Assembly (NCBI GenBank): GCA_035765415.1
Contig: DASTXR010000088.1
Location: forward strand, 62,001-126,000
DNA: 64,000 nucleotides
Source: CADEED01 sp035765415
GTDB lineage: Bacteria; Pseudomonadota; Gammaproteobacteria; Steroidobacterales; Steroidobacteraceae
Direction of reading: 5' to 3'
Shown here: piece after piece, positions 26,272 to 34,741 of the stretch
How positions within the stretch are numbered: the stretch's first letter is position 1
Layout: every line of letters starts with the position of its first letter
The notes under the pieces: model-generated
The model's database searches: none
What the model saw: only the letters and a program-made list of their open reading frames with translations
Told to the model about the DNA's origin: nothing
Program-made: the position numbers and the translations under genes

Positions 26272-27138
26272 ATGAAAGCCGCGCTGTTCACGCTGGCGCT
26301 GCTGCTCGCCGGCCACGCGCCGGCGGCGCGCGCGCAGGTGTCGCTCCCGGCGCTCGAGGCGCGCGTCACCGACCTCACCGGTACGCTCACCGCGTCGCAG
26401 CAGTCGGCGCTCGAAGAAAAGCTCGCGGCGTTCGAAGCGCGCAAGGGCGCGCAGATCGCCGTGCTCATCCTTCCGACGACGCAGCCCGAGGACATCGCGC
26501 AATTCGGCGTGCGCCTGCTCGAAACCTGGAAGCTGGGACGCAAGGGAGTCGATGACGGTGCGGCGCTCATCGTCGCCAAGGACGATCGCGCGGTACGCAT
26601 CGAGGTGCAATACGGGCTGGAAGGTGTGCTCACCGACGTGACGTCGAGCCGCATCATCAACGAGACCATCGTGCCGCTGTTCAAGCAGGGCGATTTCGCG
26701 GGCGGCATCAACGCCGGCGTCGACCAGATGCTGCGCGTGGTCGACGGCGAGCCACTGCCCGCGCCGGACCAGAGCTGGAAATCGAAAGGCTCGGGCGAGC
26801 GGCTTCCGCAGTTGCTGATCGGCGCGCTCGTCATGGCTACGTTCCTGCGCGGCGTCATCGGCCGCGGGCCTGCGGCGCTGGTCGCGGGAGCCGGAGGGGC
26901 CGCGGTGGCCTGGTGGCTGAAGCTCGGTTTGCCTGTCGTGCTGCTGAGCGGCGTCGGGCTCTTCCTCGTCGTGCTGCTGGTCGGCCTCGGTGGCGGATTG
27001 GGAGGAGGCCGTGGTGGCCGCGTGTTCCGCGATTCCACGCGCGGCGGCGGATTCGGCGGCGGCGGGTTCGGCGGCGGCGGCGGGTGGAGTGGCGGCGGCG
27101 GACTGGGCGGAGGCGGCGGTGCGTCCGGCCGCTGGTAG
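26272..27138 (+). CDS. TPM domain-containing membrane protein (YgcG-like)
   Basis: A 288-residue protein. A cleaved signal peptide (about 1-22) precedes a periplasmic TPM domain (about 28-150) with VTDLTGTLTASQQSALE and the LGRKGVDDGAALIVAKDDR core. Two membrane segments follow (about 183-225). The C-terminus is a low-complexity Gly/Arg/Trp tail after about residue 240, typical of the YgcG group. TPM domains are proposed to act with LemA in envelope maintenance; in plants a relative helps repair photosystem II. It starts eight bases after the LemA stop. Confidence 0.92.
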   Translation: MKAALFTLALLLAGHAPAARAQVSLPALEARVTDLTGTLTASQQSALEEKLAAFEARKGAQIAVLILPTTQPEDIAQFGVRLLETWKLGRKGVDDGAALIVAKDDRAVRIEVQYGLEGVLTDVTSSRIINETIVPLFKQGDFAGGINAGVDQMLRVVDGEPLPAPDQSWKSKGSGERLPQLLIGALVMATFLRGVIGRGPAALVAGAGGAAVAWWLKLGLPVVLLSGVGLFLVVLLVGLGGGLGGGRGGRVFRDSTRGGGFGGGGFGGGGGWSGGGGLGGGGGASGRW

Positions 27139-27145
27139 TTAGACG

Positions 27146-27640
27146 ATGGACGTCCTGCGCACGCTCCGCCACCTGTGTGCCACGCGCGTGGGCACGCGCC
27201 GGCGCTTTTCCGACGCGGTGGACGCCAGCATCGCCGCGGCGATCACGGCCGCGGAATCGCGCACGTCCGCCGAGATCCGTTTCGCGATCGAAACCGCGCT
27301 CGACATCCCCGAGCTCTGGGCCGGGGTCTCGCCGCGCGAACGCGCGCTGCAGGTTTTTTCGGACCTGCGCGTCTGGGACACAGAACTTCGCAACGGCGTA
27401 CTCATCTATGTATTGGCGGCCGACCGGGACGTGGAGATCGTCGTGGACCGCGCCGCCCTCAGGATTTCCCCGGTCGAGTGGGAAGCCGCGTGCAAGCTGA
27501 TCGAAGGCCATTTTCGTGCCGGCCGCTTCAAGGAAGGGGCCGTTGCAGGCGTCGAGGCCGTGGGCGAATTGTTAGCGCGGGAGTTTCCGGCGCGAGGTGG
27601 TGACCGTGACGAGCTTCCGAACCAGCCAAGCCTTCTGTAG
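27146..27640 (+). CDS. TPM domain-containing protein, second copy
   Basis: A 164-residue protein that is almost only a TPM domain (about 28-155), with AAITAAESRTSAEIRFAIE and the GVLIYVLAADRDVEIVVDR core. There is no signal peptide or Gly-rich tail, so it is probably cytoplasmic or peripheral. It starts seven bases after the first TPM gene. The LemA-TPM-TPM trio is therefore one operon. Function is unproved. Confidence 0.88.
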   Translation: MDVLRTLRHLCATRVGTRRRFSDAVDASIAAAITAAESRTSAEIRFAIETALDIPELWAGVSPRERALQVFSDLRVWDTELRNGVLIYVLAADRDVEIVVDRAALRISPVEWEAACKLIEGHFRAGRFKEGAVAGVEAVGELLAREFPARGGDRDELPNQPSLL

Positions 27641-27687
27641 CAGAATGCCGACAGCACGAAACTTTCCCGCGGTGTCATAATTTGCCA

Positions 27688-28902
27688 ATGAAAACTCATG
27701 CCGCACTGCGGTCGGTCGTCGTCTTCGGGCTTGCCCTGGCGGTGCTTTCGGGCTGCTCATTGTTCGGCGACGGTCCGAAGTGGGGTGCCAAGCGCGACGC
27801 TGAAAAAGTCGCGGTGGTGCCCGTGCTTCCCGAGCCCGTGCCCACGCATCGGTTCGATATCGACGACACCGTCGACATCGTCGGCGTCGTGCAGAAGACC
27901 AAGGCTTCCAAGGAAGACACGCTCACCGACATCGCGCGTCGTTTCAACATCGGGTACGAAGAGATCGTGCGCGCCAATCCGGGCGTCGATCCCTGGTTGC
28001 CTGGTGAACGCGAGATCGTCATCCCCTCGCAGTTCATTCTTCCCAACGCGCCGCGCCAGGGCATCGTCATCAACGCCGCGGCCATGCGGCTCTTCTATTA
28101 CCCGAAGGTGAAGAAGGGCGAGCAGCAGGTGGTGCACACCTATCCCATCGGCATCGGCAAGGTCGGCTGGAAAACTCCCGAAGGCGCCACGACCATCGTT
28201 CGCCGCACCAAGGACCCGGTCTGGCGGCCGACGGCTTCGATCCTCGCCGAGCACAAGAAGAACGACGATCCGCTTCCGGCCGTCGTGCCCGCGGGGCCGG
28301 ACAATCCGCTTGGCCGCTTCGCGTTTTATCTCGGCTGGCCCACGTACATGATCCATGGCACCAACAAGCCCGCGGGCGTGGGCCTGCGATCCAGCCACGG
28401 CTGCATTCGTCTCTACCCCGAAGACATCGCGCAGCTGTACGAGCTCGCGCCCATCGGCACCAGCGTGCGCGTGGTGAATCAGCCGTTCGTGTTCGGCTGG
28501 CATGCCGGCGCGTTGCACATCCAGGCTTTCGACATCCTCGAAGACGATCCGCGCGACTGGAAGAAGGCGCAGGCCAAGCTGCTGAACAAGGCGCTGGCGG
28601 AACGCATCCAGCAGGAGCTCAAGGCCCGGAAAGAAAAAATCGACTGGGAAGCGGTCTCGCGCCTGTCGCACGAGCCGCGCGGAATCCCGGTGTCGATCTC
28701 CGGCGGTCCCGACCAGCTCGACGCCATCGTCGCCACCGCGACCGTGGTGCAGAACAAGGTTGCGCCGGGCGCCACCTGGGACGGCATCTCCGACCTTCCG
28801 GTGGATGAGGAAACCTTCCAGGAGCTCGTCTCCGACCGCGAATCGTCAGTGGAGTCCGCGGCCGCCGCCGCCGCGCCTGCGCCGAAACCCGTCGCCAATT
28901 AA
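27688..28902 (+). CDS. L,D-transpeptidase with N-terminal LysM-like region, lipoprotein
   Basis: A 404-residue envelope enzyme. The signal ends in lipobox LSGC (about residue 23). A LysM-like peptidoglycan-binding stretch follows (EDTLTDIARRFNIGYEEIVR, about 77-96). The YkuD catalytic domain (about 112-265) has HGTNKPAGVGLRSSHGCIRL, where His and Cys in SHGCIRL are catalytic. Such enzymes form 3-3 crosslinks or attach lipoproteins to peptidoglycan (ErfK/YbiS type). The C-terminal 120 residues are helical, ending in an Ala/Pro-rich tail. ATG at 27688 is used instead of an in-frame TTG at 27682. Confidence 0.93.
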   Translation: MKTHAALRSVVVFGLALAVLSGCSLFGDGPKWGAKRDAEKVAVVPVLPEPVPTHRFDIDDTVDIVGVVQKTKASKEDTLTDIARRFNIGYEEIVRANPGVDPWLPGEREIVIPSQFILPNAPRQGIVINAAAMRLFYYPKVKKGEQQVVHTYPIGIGKVGWKTPEGATTIVRRTKDPVWRPTASILAEHKKNDDPLPAVVPAGPDNPLGRFAFYLGWPTYMIHGTNKPAGVGLRSSHGCIRLYPEDIAQLYELAPIGTSVRVVNQPFVFGWHAGALHIQAFDILEDDPRDWKKAQAKLLNKALAERIQQELKARKEKIDWEAVSRLSHEPRGIPVSISGGPDQLDAIVATATVVQNKVAPGATWDGISDLPVDEETFQELVSDRESSVESAAAAAAPAPKPVAN

Positions 28903-28903
28903 T

Positions 28904-28935
28904 GGGGACATTCCTGATTTGCTAGCAAAAGGGGA
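28904..28935. repeat. REP-like repeat remnant
   Basis: A decayed copy of the window's repeat family directly after the L,D-transpeptidase stop. It reads GGGGACATTCC, then TTTGCTAGCAAA (a 12-base palindrome), then AGGGGAC. It keeps the GCTAGCAAAAGGGG half seen at 11357, 40322 and 50905 but lacks the GGGGGCAGCCCCC part. The remaining bases up to 29041 hold nothing else recognisable. Confidence 0.65.
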
Positions 28936-29041
28936 CGCGCCTCAAGATACCGGCGTGCGCGCCGTCCGCGCGCAGGCATGGTCTAACTACCATCCCGTGG
29001 CCGCCGCCACGTCCGACACCATCGTTCCCAAGCGCTGAACG

Positions 29042-29755
29042 ATGGTCATCCCGCTGCACGACGACAATCCGACCACCACCACGCCCTACGTCACCGTCGG
29101 CATCATCGTCACCTGCGTGCTGGTGTACGTGTGGCAACACCTGCTGCTGCCGGACGTCGGCGGACAACAGGCGCTGTACGCGTTCGGGCTGGTTCCCGCG
29201 GTGCTCACCGGCCGCGAGCTCCTGCCGGCGGAGATCGCGGTGATCCCGCCCTGGGGCTCGGTGCTCACTTCCATGTTCATGCATGGCGGCTTCTGGCACC
29301 TCGCCGGCAACATGCTCTACCTGTGGATCTTCGGGAACAATCTCGAAGACGCCATGGGTCACCTCCGCTACTTCCTGTTTTACGTCCTCTGCGGTACCGC
29401 GGCGGTGTTCGCCCAGGTACTGCCAAATCCCGGATCGATCGTGCCGATGGTCGGCGCGAGCGGCGCCATCTCCGGCGTGCTCGGCGGTTACCTGCTGCTG
29501 TTTCCACGCGCGCGCGTGTTGTTAGGGTTGCCGATCGGCTTCCTCATCGTTCAGCTCGGACGATTCCCGGCAATCTGGGTGCTGGCGGCATGGTTCGGCC
29601 TGCAACTGATCCTGGGAACGCTCGCAGCGATGCAACCTCCCGGCGAATCCCAGGGAGGCATCGCTTTCGGTGCACACATCGGCGGCTTCATCGCCGGACT
29701 CGCGTTCGTCGCAATTTTCAAACGACGCCACGTTCCGTTGTGGCGGCGTTACTGA
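29042..29755 (+). CDS. rhomboid family intramembrane serine protease
   Basis: A 237-residue polytopic inner-membrane protein with about six membrane segments. The catalytic Ser is in GASGAISG (about S140) and the catalytic His in AHIGGFIAG (about H212). The conserved HGGFWHLAGNMLYLWIFG stretch of the L1 loop and second helix is present. It cleaves substrate proteins within or near their membrane segments. The start at 29042 is an ATG a few bases after a stop in the leader. It is followed by the tail-sheath gene with 66 bases between them. Confidence 0.93.
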   Translation: MVIPLHDDNPTTTTPYVTVGIIVTCVLVYVWQHLLLPDVGGQQALYAFGLVPAVLTGRELLPAEIAVIPPWGSVLTSMFMHGGFWHLAGNMLYLWIFGNNLEDAMGHLRYFLFYVLCGTAAVFAQVLPNPGSIVPMVGASGAISGVLGGYLLLFPRARVLLGLPIGFLIVQLGRFPAIWVLAAWFGLQLILGTLAAMQPPGESQGGIAFGAHIGGFIAGLAFVAIFKRRHVPLWRRY

Positions 29756-29821
29756 GACGCTGCTACATTCCGCGCACGTTGCGGGGCTCGAAATTGTCGG
29801 GCTCGTGTTTTGGGGAGTTGA

Positions 29822-31519
29822 TTGGCCGAGCCGTTTGACTCGCAAGTCCAAACAGCCGAACAACCCGGCTCTATACGTGTCATCGCGCGCGCCGCGACCA
29901 ACATCGCGGCCTTCGTCGGCCGCGCGCTGAAGGGTCCGGTCAACGAACCCGTTCCGGTTCGCAGCTTTGCCGACTACACGCGCGTCTTCGGCGGCCTCTG
30001 GCAGCCTTCCACGCTGAGTTACGCGGTCGAGCAGTTCTTCGAGAACGGCGGCCGCTGCGCCATCATCGTGCGCGTCGTCAACGGCGCCCGCCCGCCAACC
30101 CTGTCGCTGCCCTGTTCGTCGGGCAAGCTCATCCTGCGCGGCGTCGGCGCCGGCTCGCGCGAATTCCTGCGCGCCTCCGTCGACTACGACGGCATCGACG
30201 CTAAGGAACTCGACCGCTTCAATCTCGTCGTCCAGCGAGTGCGCACGGCCGGGTCCGAGCAGATCGAAGACCAGGAAATCTTCCGTCGCCTGACGGTCAC
30301 GCCGGGCGCCGATCGTTTCGTCGCCGATGTGCTGCTCGAGTCGCGCCTGGTGCGAGTGCAGGGCGGTGTTCCCGGCGCGCGGCCCACGCGCACGCCGGCT
30401 TCCGCGGCCGGCGCTTCCATCGGCTATACGCCATCCAATCCCGATGGTGACGACGGCGGGCCGATCACCGATTACGACATCATCGGCTCCGCGCAGGCCG
30501 GTACCGGACTCTTCGCGCTGCACGCGGCGCCGGACATCAACCTGCTGTGTATTCCGCCGCTGACGCGCGAAACCGACGTGGGCCTTTCCACGCTGCTGGT
30601 GGCCGGGCGTTTCTGCCGCGAACGGCGCGCGATCTTGCTCGTGGATCCGCCATCCTCGTGGGCGTCGAGCGCCGCGGCGCTCGACGGCATGCGCCACTGG
30701 CCGTTCCGCAGCGAAGACGCGGCCATGTTCTTCCCGCGCGTGGTGGCCTTCGATCGCCTGCGCGGCCGCTTCGAGCTGTTCGCCCCCTGCGGCGTGGCCG
30801 CGGGCATCATCGCGCGCTGTGACGAGAGCGCACCGGTGTGGTCAGCAGCCGAAGGCGACGCGCCCATCCTGCGCCATGGCATGCGCCCGGCGTGGAACGT
30901 CAACAATTCCGATCGAGCGCGCCTCACGAATGCGGGCATCAACCTGCTGCAGGCGGTGCGCGTCCCGCCGAAGTTCGCGACCACGCCGCGCACGCTCGCC
31001 AGCGGCTCCGCCGCGGTCAGCGACTGGCGTTACCTGTCCGCACGCCGCCTCGCGTTGTTCGTGCTGACGTCCATCGAGCGCGGCACGCGCTGGATGCTGT
31101 TCGAACGCAACGCCCCGGCCACCTGGAATCTCGCGCGCGCGCAGGTCGAAGCCTTTCTCGATTCGCTGTATGCCGAAGGCGCATTCGTGGGCCGCAGCGG
31201 CGAGCTCAGCTACTTCGTGGTGTGTGATGAGCGCGTCAACACGCTCGAGACCATGCGCGCCGGCAAGATCAACCTGGCGTTCGGCTTCGCGGCCACCAAG
31301 GCGGGCGAATATCACGCCTTCATCGTCACGCACCAGCCGAGCGGCTCGCGCGGCAAGGTGATCAGCGTGAACCGCTTCGCGACGTATTCGCCGAGCGTGG
31401 ACCTGGAGATCGAGTCGAGCATCCTTCGCGGCCTGGCGCCGCTCACGCCGGTCGTTCCGCCGGAACCGGCGGCGGTGGCCGTCGACGCACCACCGCTCGT
31501 GTCCTGCGTCGAAGCGTAA
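29822..31519 (+). CDS. orphan contractile tail-sheath-like protein
   Basis: A 565-residue protein starting at a TTG with GGGGAG four bases upstream; a stop codon directly before it rules out a longer form. The N-terminus (PGSIRVIARAATNIAAFVGRALKGPVNEP) and FGGLWQPSTLSYAVEQFFEN match the sheath family of phages, R-type pyocins and extracellular contractile injection systems. The C-terminal 130 residues (ERGTRWMLFERN, FVGRSGELSYFVVCDE, and the ending HQPSG-type strand) fit the sheath C-terminal domain. The N-terminal arm is short. No tube, baseplate, spike or ATPase gene is visible anywhere in the window. It may be a captured single sheath gene with a new role, or part of a set split across the chromosome. 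Confidence 0.86.
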   Translation: MAEPFDSQVQTAEQPGSIRVIARAATNIAAFVGRALKGPVNEPVPVRSFADYTRVFGGLWQPSTLSYAVEQFFENGGRCAIIVRVVNGARPPTLSLPCSSGKLILRGVGAGSREFLRASVDYDGIDAKELDRFNLVVQRVRTAGSEQIEDQEIFRRLTVTPGADRFVADVLLESRLVRVQGGVPGARPTRTPASAAGASIGYTPSNPDGDDGGPITDYDIIGSAQAGTGLFALHAAPDINLLCIPPLTRETDVGLSTLLVAGRFCRERRAILLVDPPSSWASSAAALDGMRHWPFRSEDAAMFFPRVVAFDRLRGRFELFAPCGVAAGIIARCDESAPVWSAAEGDAPILRHGMRPAWNVNNSDRARLTNAGINLLQAVRVPPKFATTPRTLASGSAAVSDWRYLSARRLALFVLTSIERGTRWMLFERNAPATWNLARAQVEAFLDSLYAEGAFVGRSGELSYFVVCDERVNTLETMRAGKINLAFGFAATKAGEYHAFIVTHQPSGSRGKVISVNRFATYSPSVDLEIESSILRGLAPLTPVVPPEPAAVAVDAPPLVSCVEA

Positions 31520-31525
31520 CGCCGG

Positions 31526-31945
31526 CTATTTCCTCAAGGCTTTCTCGAGCTCCACCTGCGTCACCGGCTTGGTGATGAAGCGCTCGACGCCCGACGCCCG
31601 GGCCTCCTCGCGCGTCGGCAGCTCCGTGCGATCCGTGAGCCCGATCAGCCGAATGCTCTTCTCGCGGGAATTCTTCTGCAGCAGCGCCGCGAGGTTTCCC
31701 TCGAGGCCATCGGGCGTCGGGATTCCGAGGAACGCGATGGTGGGCTGGAACGTGGCGGCGACCGCCAGCGCGCGCGCGGTGCTGCGCACGGTGCGGATTT
31801 CGTCACATCCGCTGTCGGTCAGCATCTGCGCGAGGGACTTCCCCGCCTCACGGTCGTCGTCGACGATGAGGATGTGCGTGCTGTTGCGGACGGGAAGGTC
31901 GGTGCGGGAGGCGGACGGCTCGGGGGACTTGGACGCTGCGGTCAT
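31526..31945 (-). CDS. receiver-domain protein lacking the phosphoacceptor Asp
   Basis: A 139-residue stand-alone receiver domain with a disordered Ser/Pro-rich start (1-22). The acidic pocket DDD (29-31), the Thr (LIGLTD, about T104) and the Lys (FITKPV, about K126) are kept. The strand that should end in the phosphorylated Asp reads AFLGIPTPDG, with Gly 74 at the Asp position, so normal phosphorylation is impossible. It is probably a pseudo-receiver acting by protein contact. It is convergent with the tail-sheath gene, six bases apart. No histidine kinase is adjacent. Confidence 0.85.
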   Translation of the reverse strand: MTAASKSPEPSASRTDLPVRNSTHILIVDDDREAGKSLAQMLTDSGCDEIRTVRSTARALAVAATFQPTIAFLGIPTPDGLEGNLAALLQKNSREKSIRLIGLTDRTELPTREEARASGVERFITKPVTQVELEKALRK

Positions 31946-32027
31946 CAGGCTGTAACTCCAGGGAGGCGCCGGATGCGCGGGTCAGCAGGATGGCAGGTCC
32001 GCCGTTTCCTGCTCGTATATTCGCAAT

Positions 32028-33038
32028 TCAGGCGCGGCGGGCGCCCGCACGGGGAAATCCGACCATGCGGCCGAGTTGCTCGTCCCAGAGCTTCATGCGC
32101 GCACAGGCCAGGCTCTCGCGCAGCCCCATGCGCACGGTGGGCTGCAAAGCCGGCACCGACTCGTGCGCCGCGCGCAGATGGTAGTTAGGGATGCGCGGCG
32201 CCAGGTGGTGGATGTGGTGATAACCGATGTTGCCGGTGATCCAGCGCAGCACGGCCGGCAGGTCGTAGAACGAGCTGCCGTCGACCGCGGCGGCGCGCGG
32301 GTCCCAGTCGCCGCGGCGCACCCAGTAACTCTCTTCGAAGCTGTGCTGCACGTAGAACAGCCACACGCCGAACGCGCCCGCGATGGCGACCACCGGCAGG
32401 TGCACGCCCACGAGCACGCGCCAGTCGAGCGTCATGCACACCACGGCGCCGAGCGCGAACAGCGCGAGATTGTTGAGCGCCACGCTGCGCCATTCCTTCT
32501 TCCAGCTCCAGGGCATGCCGATGGGCAGCCGGTGTTTGGCCACGAACTGGTAGATAGGGCCGATGCCGAGCATGACGGGCATGCTGCGATAGAACCGGTA
32601 GCAGAAGCGCATCCAGCGCGAGCTGGCGCGGTATTCGGCCACGGTCAGCGTGCGGATGTCGCCGAGCTTGCGCTGGTCGAGGTTGCCGGAAGTGGCGTGG
32701 TGCACGCCGTGTGTCTTCTTCCAGTAGGCGAAGGGAAACAGCGTGATCAGCCCGAGGCTGGCGCCGAGCCAGTGGTTCGCGCGCGAGCTCGCGAAAAACG
32801 AGCCGTGGCTGCAGTCGTGCTGCAGGATGAAGAGCCGCACGTAGAACGCCGCGGTGGGCAGCGCCAGCAGCATCGTCCAGAGATAATTCGCGCCGGCGAC
32901 CACCGTCCACGCCATACATGCCCAGAGGACCACGAACGGCAGCAGCGTGTTGCCGAGTTGCCAGAGTGCGCGGGGAGTGGAGGAAGTTGCGAAACGCGCG
33001 AGCGACTCGCGTTGCTCGCGGGGAATGCCAGATGTCAT
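32028..33038 (-). CDS. fatty acid desaturase family protein
   Basis: A 336-residue membrane protein with hydrophobic segments near 30-65, 100-115 and 175-215. The three histidine boxes are complete: HDCSH (about 79-83), HGVHH (about 115-119) and HHIHH (about 275-279). These ligate the di-iron centre of acyl-lipid or acyl-CoA desaturases and hydroxylases. It differs from the desaturase at 20658, which lacks a classical second box. ATG at 33038 is used, giving MTSGIPREQ; the upstream frame is non-coding in character. It diverges from the 2OG-oxygenase gene with 82 bases between starts. Confidence 0.9.
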   Translation of the reverse strand: MTSGIPREQRESLARFATSSTPRALWQLGNTLLPFVVLWACMAWTVVAGANYLWTMLLALPTAAFYVRLFILQHDCSHGSFFASSRANHWLGASLGLITLFPFAYWKKTHGVHHATSGNLDQRKLGDIRTLTVAEYRASSRWMRFCYRFYRSMPVMLGIGPIYQFVAKHRLPIGMPWSWKKEWRSVALNNLALFALGAVVCMTLDWRVLVGVHLPVVAIAGAFGVWLFYVQHSFEESYWVRRGDWDPRAAAVDGSSFYDLPAVLRWITGNIGYHHIHHLAPRIPNYHLRAAHESVPALQPTVRMGLRESLACARMKLWDEQLGRMVGFPRAGARRA

Positions 33039-33120
33039 GGCTGATTCTGCGCCCTCCGGGCCGTGAAGTTCAGCAAGTTTCGGAGTGCGATGTGCGGTAC
33101 CGCTCATAGAGAATGACCGC

Positions 33121-33861
33121 ATGACCAAACCGGCAATGCAGGCACTCCAATCGGGTTTTGTTGCGGAGCGCGTGAATGTTCTCGACTGGCCGGAGATCAC
33201 AGCGGCGCTGGATGAGCGCGGCAGCGCCATCGTCGAACGAGTCTTGAGCGCGCACGAGTGTCGCGCGCTGGCCACGATGTACTCGAACGATGACGCCTTT
33301 CGCAGCCGCGTCGTGATGGCGCGCCACGGTTTTGGCCGCGGTGAGTACCGCTACTTCGCTTATCCATTGCCGCCGGTCGTTGCTGCCCTGCGCGAAGCGT
33401 TTTATCCAGCACTTTCAACCATCGCCAACGCCTGGAACGAACGCCTGGGAGAGGAAACCCGCTTTCCAGTCACACACGGTGGGTTCCTGTCGCGATGTCA
33501 CGCCGCGGGACAGGTGAAGCCGACGCCGCTGCTGTTGCGATATGGACCCGGCGACTACAACTGTCTTCACCAGGATCTGTACGGCCAACACGTGTTCCCG
33601 TTGCAGCTCGCGATCCTGCTCTCGGACCCGGGCGAGGATTTTTCAGGCGGCGAGTTTGTGCTCGCCGAGCAACGGCCGCGACGGCAGACGCGCGTCGAGG
33701 TGTGTCCGCTGCGGCGCGGTGACGCGATCATCTTCGCCGTGCATCACCGTCCCGCACAGGGGACGCGTGGCGCGTATCGCGTCATCCTGCGGCATGGTGT
33801 CAGCGAGGTTCGCCGCGGACAGCGGCACACGCTGGGCATCATTTTTCACGACGCGCTCTGA
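33121..33861 (+). CDS. 2-oxoglutarate/Fe(II)-dependent oxygenase
   Basis: A 246-residue cytosolic enzyme. The double-stranded beta-helix core has the iron facial triad HQD (about H150, D152) and a distal His near HHR (about 208-209), with the 2OG-binding Arg near R220 in AYRVILRHGVS. The C-terminal RHTLGIIFHDA segment is typical of a conserved bacterial family of hydroxylases of unknown substrate. Start is the ATG at 33121. Its last 16 bases overlap the Ada-like gene, tail to tail. Its neighbours handle alkylated DNA or lipids, so oxidation of one of these is possible but unproved. Confidence 0.87.
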   Translation: MTKPAMQALQSGFVAERVNVLDWPEITAALDERGSAIVERVLSAHECRALATMYSNDDAFRSRVVMARHGFGRGEYRYFAYPLPPVVAALREAFYPALSTIANAWNERLGEETRFPVTHGGFLSRCHAAGQVKPTPLLLRYGPGDYNCLHQDLYGQHVFPLQLAILLSDPGEDFSGGEFVLAEQRPRRQTRVEVCPLRRGDAIIFAVHHRPAQGTRGAYRVILRHGVSEVRRGQRHTLGIIFHDAL

Positions 33862-34121
33862 GTTCTCTTCCACCGCGCGTAGGCTTCCGGCATGCACACC
33901 GCGCAGGGCCTGTAACCCGCGGCGCGCGCGACGGTTTCGTCGATGAAGAAAACGCGTTGCGTCACGTAGCCGCGGCGCGCGATGGCCTGCAGCGCGGCGC
34001 GGCAATCGAGGCGGCCATAGATTTTGGTCTTGCGATGTCCGCCGAGCGTTCCAGGGACCTCGCTGACATACCCGGCGCCATCGGCGCCGATCAGATCCCA
34101 GGTGCTGGGTGAGTTGATCAG
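33846..34121 (-). CDS. small Ada-like zinc-binding domain protein, probable CTG start
   Basis: A protein of about 91 residues resembling the N-terminal zinc domain of Ada: TLGGHRKTKIYGRLDCRAAL followed by AGYRPCAVCMPEAYARWK. In Ada four Cys hold the zinc and one accepts methyl groups from DNA phosphotriesters. Here only three Cys and a nearby His are visible, so zinc binding may differ. No ATG, GTG or TTG lies in a suitable place. A CTG at 34119-34121 overlaps the DUF4442 stop as CTGA and is the best start. With the alkyltransferase-like gene nearby, an alkylation-damage link is plausible. Confidence 0.7.
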   Translation of the reverse strand: MINSPSTWDLIGADGAGYVSEVPGTLGGHRKTKIYGRLDCRAALQAIARRGYVTQRVFFIDETVARAAGYRPCAVCMPEAYARWKRTQSAS

Positions 34122-34606
34122 CTCGGGTTCTCGCGCTTGGGAGAGACGTACATGCTGATGACGGCACGCACGACTTCCTTGCCGGCAGTGTCCGTGACGG
34201 TGACGGGCACGGCGACATTCTCGGGGCCGGCCCATTCGGTCTTGTCGAGCCGCGCGGTGGCGACCACATCGGATTCCGCTTTCGCCAGGTACTCGATGGT
34301 CATGCCACGCGGAATCCAGCGCATGCCCACCGGAATGGTGACTTCGGTGCACAAACCCGCCGCGAGCTCGCACAGGTTTCCCATGGCGAGCGCATGCACG
34401 GTGCCGATGTGGTTTTCGACGGCGCGGCGCTTCTTCATGGTGACGCGGCACAACTTCGGTTCGAGATCGAGGAACTTCGGCCGGATGGTGCCGAAGTAGG
34501 GCGCGCGCTTCGACACTGCACGCGCAAACAACCATCGCCCGAATGCGGAACTCCGTGCGCGCGCCCATGCTCGAAGCGTGGGCCCTGCGGTGGTGGTGTT
34601 GGTCAT
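34118..34606 (-). CDS. DUF4442 / PaaI-like hotdog-fold protein
   Basis: A 162-residue protein of the hotdog fold family. The core reads APYFGTIRPKFLDLEPKLCR followed by HIGTVHALAMGNLCELAAGL and WIPRGMTIEYLAKA, matching the DUF4442 pattern. Members are related to acyl-CoA thioesterases, but many lack proven activity. ATG at 34606 is preferred; upstream in-frame ATGs would add disordered sequence. It overlaps the Ada-like gene by four bases and diverges from the alkyltransferase-like gene. Confidence 0.85.
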   Translation of the reverse strand: MTNTTTAGPTLRAWARARSSAFGRWLFARAVSKRAPYFGTIRPKFLDLEPKLCRVTMKKRRAVENHIGTVHALAMGNLCELAAGLCTEVTIPVGMRWIPRGMTIEYLAKAESDVVATARLDKTEWAGPENVAVPVTVTDTAGKEVVRAVISMYVSPKRENPS

Positions 34607-34741
34607 GGTCAACCAGTCCATCTGTGGACGTGGGGCTTGCGCGTCGGTTGCTACTCGGGCCATCGCGTGATCGAATCTTGTCGCCGCGGGGCTTGGACTG
34701 TAATCGCAGCGCAGCGCCGGTCGCAATCTGTATAGAGTGGA

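Noticed and set aside
29822..31519. The tail-sheath gene as part of a prophage
   Set aside because: No integrase, capsid, terminase, lysis or other tail genes, no att-like repeats and no change in base composition nearby.
33121..33861. The 2OG-Fe(II) oxygenase as AlkB
   Set aside because: It has the HxD facial motif but lacks the AlkB nucleotide-recognition lid and typical RxxxxxR ending; it fits a different bacterial oxygenase family.
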